From positions 65,648,996 to 65,712,995 of the forward strand of contig CM043970.1 in assembly GCA_014529385.2 (NCBI GenBank): a stretch of 64,000 bases of DNA, read 5' to 3'. This DNA is from Adiantum capillus-veneris. Taxonomy: Eukaryota > Streptophyta > Polypodiopsida > Polypodiales > Pteridaceae. Position numbers and translations under genes: made by a program. Positions within the stretch are counted from its first letter, which is position 1; each line of letters starts with the position of its first letter. Below, piece by piece: positions 56,949 through 64,000 of the stretch. Under the pieces are notes generated by a model that saw only the letters and a list, made by a program, of their open reading frames with translations, was not told the DNA's origin and did no database searches.

Positions 56949-58100
56949 ATTAGGAGCAGGCCTGCGTAAGATTTGCAAAGAGAGAGGATGGGGGATTGTG
57001 TCAGAGAGAGACATAGGATCTTCCAAAGAACGGATCAGTGGATAATTCGATAGCTAGATGCTAGAGAGAGAAACTGAGGGAGGAAGAGACAAGTGGGCTA
57101 CCATGCAACCCCATGTGACCTAAAAAAAAAAAGGGAAATAGAGAGAATATGAAATGATTTTTTTAAATAATTGATCTCAAAATTGTGCAGATCTACCTAC
57201 TACTCCTTGTCATGATTCACTAAGGATGTGAAAATATTTGGATGTCTTTGTGATGAGCATCTTTCATCTTTTCCAACCAACTGAAAAATGTGCAGTTTTA
57301 AAAAAATCCTCCCTTTTTCATTGGAAAAAGGGAAACCATCACTAATCACTAAGGCCTTCCCCATTTGGGACAACCCAAAAACATACATAGTTTAGAGAAA
57401 TTTAGTATATGGTATAAAGACCTTCAAATTTAGTCAAATTACATGTAAAACTTCTCATATCTATATCTAGGTTTGCTAAGGTTTTGGAAAACGGTTTGTT
57501 TTCCAGCAATGCTTTACTTGTGAAGTAACATGTGGGATCTTATGGGGACCTTATGCCTTAGCTTGAGACTATATAGGTCATTTGTCCGCTGTGCTTGTAG
57601 AGTAACCGTACCAGTCTAAGTGCATAAGTGCACCTAACCAAAAAAAAAATATTTTTGAGGGATTTTTCTATTTAATGCAAATCTGACATATGAAGATACA
57701 ATTAGATTTGTCTTTTTGATAGGAATTTTTAAAACTAATATTGATTTTTTTAAAAAAAAATGTGCAAGTTGGTATTTCAAACTTCCAAAAACTAACATTA
57801 AAGAGGGACTTTTGCTTCAAAAGAAGGTAAAAACTTCAAAAACTTCAAAAATTTGCGCTTTTATTGGAACAAGGAGTGCATGATGATGTGCCTCACACTC
57901 TTGGCCATTGATGCACGCCTTTTGATTAACCCTATCACAAGTAGTAAAGGATGGTCTCCTCAATGAAGAAGTCCTCTTAGCCATGTGCCAAGGATATGCA
58001 AAGAAAATGGGAGACAATCTATATCTATACTATTATAAAAGGGGGAGGGATTCCGACCCCCCATGTGACAGCCTCTCCTTCTTTTAGGCCAGGCCCCCGA
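56949..58100. other. Intronic sequence without a recognised gene
   Basis: AT-rich, with A and T homopolymers (57122-57132, 57640-57650). No domain or RNA gene seen. Confidence 0.45.
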
Positions 58101-58101
58101 C

Positions 58102-58102
<1 letters not shown>

Positions 58103-58140
<38 letters not shown>
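58103..58140. repeat. (GA)n microsatellite
   Basis: Pure GA run of about 38 bp, about 80 bp after a Helitron-like motif. Confidence 0.95.
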
Positions 58141-58142
<2 letters not shown>

Positions 58143-58974
58143 TGTCTTCAATGACGCTTAGGGTAAAGGGGCCAATAAAAAACCACCCCCCAAAGAAAGG
58201 ACAATGACACCCCCAATACTAAGATAAAGTTGAACCAACTTTGTGCAATTCAAAAGAATGCTCAAGGTTCATCCTTTTTGAAATGCAACCTTTTCATTGG
58301 GCAATGGATGACTTTAACCCTTGTTGGCACCCATGTCTTTCTTTTGGGGTTGGTGTGTCTTCTTTTTCATACCCATTTTTGTTACACAGGAATGCATAAA
58401 TGGATTTATAACTTTTGGCTCCGATCATCAAAAAAGTTGAGATCAATTTTTTCGTAAAGCTCTCGACGAAGCGAATCAACTGAGCTACTGATTGGTTATA
58501 ATTGAGCTCGGAGATCGGAGATCTAAGCTCCCTCTCTTAGGTGGCCTTAAGTTGGGGGTTTTATCCTAGTACTAGTAAAGTTTTAGAAATCGGCCAATTT
58601 GTTTGATTACTTTATCTTTTGTGTTGTATTAGTTACTCCCAAACCTCCCATTGAATGGGGACACACAGAAAATTGAGGGACTTTCTTAGTTTTCACTATT
58701 GGTTGTTAAACAATACGTCTCGACAGAGCAACAGAGCTTTGTTTGTGGAGAGATGTTGCATTGACAACCTTTATCACTTCAATTTTTTTCAATAATGAGT
58801 ATCGATAAGTTGTTAGAACACCTAAAAGACCATATAATGAAAAACAAAAAATAAAGTTCGATCCCTTCTATGAGTGATAAATATTTAGACACGAAGGACC
58901 TCATGCAATAAAAAACAATGATTTTTTTTTTGTAAATAATCCCAAAATTGTTATTAATAAACCACATTCTTTTG
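58141..58974. other. Intronic sequence without a recognised gene
   Basis: A tRNA D-arm-like TAGCTCAGTTGATTC is present on the minus strand near 58463-58477 but no B box follows. Otherwise nothing recognisable. Confidence 0.4.
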
Positions 58975-59441
58975 TTTTTGGACTACATAAGTAGTCCTTA
59001 GTATATCGTTGGATTTTTGGTGCAACTGTGGACCATTGGATAAAGCTTGCAGAATAGTGCCACAGGGCAAGCTACTAATGACAAACTTTCCTTTTTACTA
59101 TTTTTTCAAAGGTCCTTGTGAGAGGATGTTGACATTTATTTAATTCTCTCTTTAAAGAGGGGCATTGGATATGGATCAGAGACAATCTTTCCCATACTTT
59201 GTTTTTTTCTCATTTTCTTACAATGCTTGGGAGTGTTTTTCCATCCATCATTTTTGGACTACATAAGTAGTTCTTAGTAAAGGGTTGGATTTTGGGTGCA
59301 TCTCTAGACCAATGGCTAAAGCTCGCAGATCAGTGCCACATGTCAAGCTAATGATAATAAACTTTTTTTTAAGTATTTCTTTTAGGCTCTTGTGAGAGGG
59401 TGTTGACATTTGTGTACCTCTTTTTTTTAAAGAGGAGCATT
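58975..59441. repeat. Direct duplication of about 190 bp
   Basis: 58975-59167 and 59251-59441 share ttttggactacataagtag, aaagct-gcag, cagtgccaca and ttgtgagagg-tgttgacattt in the same order. Confidence 0.8.
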
Positions 59442-59464
59442 GATTATTGTGTCATTTTTTTTTT

Positions 59465-59990
59465 GAATGCTTTTAGAATATTTTGTAATTTAAATAGTTC
59501 AATGTTACATATTTTTTCAAAAAATATAATGTTTTATTGTGATACCACATGTTTTAAAATATTAGTGTCACTTTTTATTTTTCTCACACAAAGAAACCTC
59601 TTATTATGAAATTCTTCTCGATAGCCTTATGTAGGTCCTAGTGAATTTTCATCTTGTTTTCATTATTTTTTATGCTTTTAAAATATATTGTAATCCAAAT
59701 AGTTCATTGTTATATTTTTTTTTGTCAAAAACTCAGAGACTTTATTTTGACAACAAATTGTTTTAAAATACTAAATAGGTCAGGGTTACTTTTTGTTTTC
59801 TCTCTCTCACAAAGAAACTCTTATTATTAAATTCCTCTAAAATTTAGCTTTATGTAGACCATAGTGAACTTGGAATATATTCTAATCTAAATAGATCATT
59901 GAAACAATTTTTTTTTCAATAATCTAATACTTTATTGTGACAAGAAATATTTTAAAATGCTATCTCTTTCGAAAAACTCATTAACTTATG
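59465..59990. repeat. Tandem units of about 200 bp (2.6 copies)
   Basis: Unit starts near 59469, 59672 and 59869 (gcttttagaatattttgtaa, tgcttttaaaatatattgta, cttggaatatattctaatct). Each continues with aaatag-tca-tg, a T run, tttattgtgaca and ttttaaaata. A fragment of the same unit recurs at about 60510-60605. Confidence 0.8.
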
Positions 59991-60645
59991 TGAGATTCTA
60001 TAGGATGAATGAAAAGCCTAGCTTAAGGGCAAGGAGATGCGTGAATCCGCCCCTGCATACCTCCTCCGACAACCCTTGCAACTCCCTTCTCCTCACATCC
60101 TGAGCAAAGGTTCCCTTTATCAAAGACCCTCTTTTGCCCATGTCCCCTTGGCTCTACAAGGCATTCAGGAGTAGTCCGAGCACCCATGTCTTCTTCTCAC
60201 CCCATGTACACAAGCTTCTCATGCAATCTAGGGCTAGACTACACGAGGAGAAATGGTGTGATAGACAGCCTAGCTTCGACAAGCTGTGGATAGCTTGTGC
60301 CATGGTGTGCATTGCTTCCTCCAGATGCCATTGCATGCTCTGATCTATGATGCACCATTGCAGAGCAATAAAAATCTCTCTCCCTCTCTCTCTCTCTCTC
60401 CCCCCAACTCCCCACGTGCCCTTTGCAGCTTTTTTCTCTTGAAGGCCATGAAGGCATCTCAACAAATTCCCTTTAGTCAAGCACCTGGAAAAAGATTGGA
60501 CAGATCTACTCACTTTCTCTCTCACAAAGAACTCCCTTATAATTATTAAAGCCCTCTCAATAGCCTTATGTAAGCCAGAGTGGACTTTCACCTTGTTTTT
60601 GGCAATGATCCTTGGCATTAGCTAGCTAGTTTTGCCAACTCCCCT

Positions 60646-60860
60646 TTGACTAATTAACCACATTCTTATTGCCCGTGTATCACAGGGGTTGAACCATAGC
60701 AGGCGTACTTCCTGGCCTTTATCACTAGGCCAACCCCCCCCTTGCCTAATTTACTACATTCTTATTGCCTGTATATCATAGAGGTTGAACTATAGCGGGC
60801 ACATTTCCTTGCCTTGATCACCAAGCCAACTCCCCTTGACTAATTAAACACATTCTTATT
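60646..60860 (-). repeat. Two tandem tRNA-derived SINE-like units
   Basis: Minus strand, unit 1: A box TGGCCTAGTGATAAAGGCC (60714-60733 region) and B box GGTTCAACCCC (60685-60695). Unit 2: A box TGGCTTGGTGATCAAGGC (60811-60828) and a B box GTTCAACCTC-like (60782-60791). The shared tail ggcaataagaatg occurs a third time at about 60850-60863. B box sequences are near-perfect for a type 2 pol III promoter. Confidence 0.65.
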
Positions 60861-60946
60861 GCCCCACTATTGTGCTAGTCATCCAATTCAGGCGCAAGAA
60901 GTTTTGGACAGATTCTCACAATAATTCTCACATTGTGACTTACCTC

Positions 60947-61089
60947 AACATCATGAGCTTCCGTGAGGGAGGCACTGCATACCTAGCTAGGTATGATTGG
61001 GGGCAGGGGGCCGCCGGCCCGGTGGTCCCTTGCCCCCAACCGTACCTAGCTAGGTATGTGGTGCCTCTCGAGCAGAAGCTCATGATGTT
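60947..61089. repeat. 143-bp imperfect palindrome (hairpin)
   Basis: Arms of about 65 bp: aacatcatgagctt at the left end pairs with aagctcatgatgtt at the right. Further in, aggcac, catacctagctaggta and ttgggggca pair with their complements. About ten mismatches occur and the loop is short and GC-rich (near 61013-61025). It could be a deletion-derived MITE or a small-RNA precursor inside the intron. Confidence 0.8.
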
Positions 61090-61238
61090 ATGCATTGTAT
61101 GAAAAACACTAAAAAAGACTCCATTTTCCTACATGAGAATTTTTAAATCTTCTTGTGAGGGTTACAAAACACTCTCTTTCCACACCTATTCGAGTTAAAA
61201 CCTTCATGGGGAATAGATTGGTAGAACACATTTGCTGT

Positions 61239-61252
61239 GTGTGTGTGTGTGT

Positions 61253-61299
<47 letters not shown>

Positions 61300-61383
61300 A
61301 TTGGAATGGTTTGGTAAAACAGGTGTTGTGCGTGCATGCGTGCGTGTGTGTGTATAAATGTGTGTGTGTGTGTGTGTGTGTGT

Positions 61384-61437
<54 letters not shown>
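61239..61437. repeat. Two (GT)n-(GA)n compound microsatellites
   Basis: GT then GA at 61239-61299, and again at 61359-61437. The second ends 23 bp before the plantacyanin exon 2 acceptor. Confidence 0.95.
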
Positions 61438-61440
<3 letters not shown>

Positions 61441-61460
61441 TGTGTGTGTATTGTGGGCAG

Positions 61461-61663
61461 TCTTCAAGTACCCAGTGACGTTTCACAATGTGGTGCGGGT
61501 GAGCAAAGAAGAATACCTGCAGTGCAAAGTGAGGAAGCCCTTGGCGATGTATAGGAACGGGGTGGCGCGCGTGAAGCTGGCAAGGAGGGGCACCTACTAC
61601 TTCATTTGTAGCATCCCTGGCCATTGCCAAGCCGGCATGAAGTTGGCCCTCACCGCTCGCTAA
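61461..61663 (+). CDS. Plantacyanin (basic blue protein), exon 2
   Basis: Completes codon 74 and encodes residues 75-140, then TAA. All type-1 copper ligands are present: His82 (FHNVV), Cys123, His128 and Met133 in YFICSIPGHCQAGMKLAL, with C-x4-H-x4-M spacing. Cys95 and Cys129 are placed for the conserved disulfide. Met rather than Gln as axial ligand excludes stellacyanin. The ending right after the domain, without a Pro-rich tail or GPI signal, and the FICS-PGHCQ-GMK signature point to plantacyanin. The protein should be secreted, bind one copper ion and transfer electrons or act as a cell-wall signal. The acceptor is gtgggcAG|TCTTCAAG. Codon use is GC-rich, unlike the surrounding DNA, as in exon 1. 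No lesion was seen, so I take the gene to be functional. Confidence 0.92.
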
Positions 61664-61689
61664 GAAAGCACAACCCTCCACCCTTTCTC

Positions 61690-61795
61690 ATTTTTTTTTT
61701 TTTTGCCGTTACTTGGAATCGAACCCGGGTCTTCACAACACTAACAAATTCCAAGGTTGAATCAACTTAACTCTTGGAGTTTTCACAAAGAGCAC
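61690..61795 (-). repeat. tRNA-derived SINE with poly-A tail, next to the plantacyanin stop codon
   Basis: Minus strand: A box near AGTTAAGTTGATTCAACC (61755-61772), B box GGGTTCGATTCC (61715-61726), then an A14 tail (T run at 61691-61704). It starts about 27 bp after the stop, so it probably lies in the 3' UTR or just past it. Confidence 0.65.
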
Positions 61796-63097
61796 ACTTG
61801 AGTGCATACTATACCTCTCAATCAAGCTGTAATAATTTATGATTTCAACTTAGATTTACTCCTCTAAGTGGCATTTTAAAAGTTCGAAATTAGTAAAGTT
61901 TTTTTTTTCCCGGAAGGTATTGAAGGGTACTAGGAAAATACCCAAAAAACAGGTAAAATGTCATGCAAAAAGCAACCTTGTGCCTTTTACGAAGTGGACA
62001 CGATTTCAAACATTTTGTAAGTCCCCACTGTAATAATTGTGATGTGGCATTCTTGCTGTTTGTGCACACGATCTCGAACTCTTGACGATTCTGTGTAGCA
62101 CTCATCATTCTCCATAGTAGGCTTGCTTTGGTGGGGAGGTGGCATGCATGTTTTTTTGTCATATGGTCAATTTAAATGTGAATTAGGAATCTACTAACAT
62201 AATATGGCAGAGGGGGGAGCCCTTTACACGTGTCGCAATCTGTGACCTGAAGGCTAAAGTTCAAAACTGAAAAAAGCCCCATTGCACGCGATAAAGAGGG
62301 AGAGAGGGGGAGAGAGAGAAGCCCCCGAAGGCGGCCAAGTGTACTAGTACCTTTTAATTTGAGAATGATGCATTACTATATGCATTTGCAAAAAATATAT
62401 GTAATTTTGTCGACTGCCAAAGTCTTGAATCCTGTACCTTCATTTTGGATCCAAGGCATGTCATCACCGATAATAATCGAAATCTTATTTGATGTGAAAT
62501 CAATTATCAAAATTTTCTCTTCGAAAAAGAAACTTGAGCTTGATTAAATCTCCATATGCAATCACGGGCATATGAAACACTTTTGTAGCTTTATTGTTAT
62601 GAAATCTTGTGAATCATTGGAAAGCAAGCTAATCACAAATTTCAAATCCAAACTTAAAAAATAAACCACTACTTAGAAGAAAATTTAGAAAGCTGATGTC
62701 CATGAAGTTGAGCCATAGAAATGATCTCGAGCAAAGAATAAATTTTGGAACCATTGTTGATTTACAGTTATAAAACATGATTCTTTTTTATCAAAGTAGA
62801 ACCGCATAATTCAGGAGTTGAAGAGCTTGAAAATTTTGGTAAAGCCTGTTAAGGAAGCCAAAATGCTTAGGCTTGAGAATTTGTGTGAAGAGCCTCCTGA
62901 GAAAGAGCCCAAAAGCTCAAAATAGGAAGGTAAGACTCCAAAAATGAATGTAGAATGGGGGGAAGAGACTTCCTAGAAGGTGCCAAAAAAAGACTCTTCT
63001 ATTGAAACTAGTATGTGACCCGTGCATCATTGTGGCCAAAGAAACATCACCTTTATTTTCAGAAGGCTATCTTCTCTTCCAAGTGAAACACTCTCAG
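61796..63097. other. Downstream intergenic sequence
   Basis: No gene recognised. A possible polyadenylation context (aataattta) lies near 61830. At 63010-63030 actagtatgtgacccgtgca resembles a Helitron 3' end in reverse. Confidence 0.4.
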
Positions 63098-63305
63098 TAC
63101 TCTCTTCCTACATGTATAGTCTCTTGCATTTTTTTAAATGGTGCATGACACACAACCTCTCTTGATAGATTCTAACAAAGATGAATATATATATAAGATG
63201 CTACTCTCTTCCTACATGTATAGTCTCTTGGATTTTTTAAAATGGTGCATGACACACAACCTCTCTTGATAGATTCTAACAAAGATGAATATATATATAA
63301 GATGC
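63098..63305. repeat. 104-bp tandem duplication, two copies
   Basis: 63098-63201 and 63202-63305 are almost identical (tactctcttcctacatgtat start, gaatatatatataagatgct end). Confidence 0.95.
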
Positions 63306-63403
63306 TGCAAAGCATTCTTTGATACAAAGCTTGGGAGCTTCTCATAGATATTATTTTTCATGAGGTGCTACTCCTTGCTCAACAAACTTAGGAGTGCTGT
63401 ACT

Positions 63404-63408
<5 letters not shown>

Positions 63409-63491
<83 letters not shown>
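63409..63491. repeat. (GT)n-(GA)n compound microsatellite
   Basis: About 37 bp of GT followed by about 45 bp of GA. Confidence 0.96.
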
Positions 63492-63495
<4 letters not shown>

Positions 63496-63531
63496 CCTTT
63501 TGGTTTATCTTGGTCTACCAGCCAAGCATGG

Positions 63532-63990
63532 TGTGAAAAGATGAAAGCAAAGAGAACTCAATGTAATCATAACACTTTGTTGGAAAATGGAGTGGGTTCT
63601 AAAGTTGGTTTCAACAATGAAAACACAATTGGATTTAATGGATCTGCTTCACTCTCTTACTTGCTTCTATCCTTACATCTTTCTTGTGAGCAAGACATGG
63701 TAGTAGTACACATCATAACATCTACATAGGGTTGGTAAGATGTGAAAAGATGAAAGTAAAGAGAACTCAATGTAAGCATGATCTGTGAAAAGATGAAAGT
63801 AAAGAAAACTCAGTGTAATCATAAAACTTTGTTTGAAAATGAGTGGGTTCTAAAATTTGTTTCAACAATGGGAACACAATTGGATTTAATGGATCTGTTC
63901 CACTCTCTTTCTTGCGTCTTTCTTGTGAGCAAGACATGGTAGTAGTGCACATCATAACCTTCTATATAGTAGAAATGACATCTTTCCTTT
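63532..63990. repeat. Direct duplication of about 200 bp
   Basis: 63532-63737 and 63784-63985 share gtgaaaagatgaaag-aaag, caattggatttaatggatct and gagcaagacatggtagtagt. A third short copy of the start lies at 63738-63783. Confidence 0.88.
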
Positions 63991-64000
63991 CATCTACATA

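Larger units (their letters stand above)
52723..61460 (+). other. Intron of the plantacyanin gene, 8738 bp
   Basis: GTAAGT at the start and GCAG at the end. Joining the exons restores one continuous phase-1 frame. The intron contains an FTR1-like relict, about a dozen GA/CT tracts, tandem duplications, tRNA-like units and a palindrome. The 76 bases before the acceptor are GA repeats and then a GT-rich stretch, not a pyrimidine tract. The size is large for this family, where introns are usually short. Confidence 0.85.

Noticed and set aside
61109-61681. Minus-strand frame of 190 codons opposite plantacyanin exon 2
   Set aside because: It consists mostly of Ser-Leu and Thr-His repeats from microsatellites. 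The + strand encodes the conserved copper protein.

Overview
The window looks like nuclear DNA from a land plant with a large, transposon-rich genome. The evidence is nested LTR retrotransposons with plant-type primer-binding sites, tRNA-derived SINE-like units, many long (GA)n/(GT)n microsatellites, and one plant-specific gene (a plantacyanin) split by an intron of about 8.7 kb. A relict of an FTR1-type iron permease, a family I know from algae, fungi and mosses rather than flowering plants, fits a non-flowering plant such as a fern, but that placement is inference. Nothing bacterial, viral or organellar was seen.

Layout. 1-11.9 kb: decayed retroelement remains (a gag with two stops, a broken zinc knuckle, a protease tail, a coiled-coil ORF), with a 1.3-kb TIR element inserted into the gag. 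12-49.4 kb: a nested transposon complex. A decayed Ty3-type gag (about 14.3-14.9 kb, resuming at 42.76 kb) is split by a 27.9-kb Ty3-type element (14908-42762) with LTRs, a tRNA-Asp-like PBS, a polypurine tract and a CTTGA target duplication. That element was itself invaded three times: by a young Ty1/copia element (21761-27415; 187-bp LTRs, TATCG duplication), by a TIR element at 31.0-33.6 kb that carries a second TIR element inside it, and by a pol-less LTR element (39433-42461) inside its 3' LTR. A dispersed repeat occurs at 12.0-13.0 kb and, interrupted, at 43.3-47.1 kb. Three tandem units of about 330 bp follow, the middle one split by a fourth TIR element.

49.4-64 kb: low-copy sequence with SINE-like units, microsatellites, C homopolymers and the one apparently intact gene. 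The plantacyanin has exon 1 at 52503-52722 and exon 2 at 61461-61663; the joined frame is 140 codons with all four type-1 copper ligands. Its intron holds an FTR1-like relict, about a dozen GA tracts, tandem duplications, two SINE-like units and a 143-bp imperfect palindrome.

The most novel signal is the family of four 1.3-kb TIR elements: CACTAG termini, flanking TTAA, two palindromic subterminal motifs at one end and one at the other. Next are the acidic, Cys-rich non-gag/non-pol reading frame in the pol-less LTR element, and the plantacyanin intron with its FTR1 relict and purine-rich 3' end.
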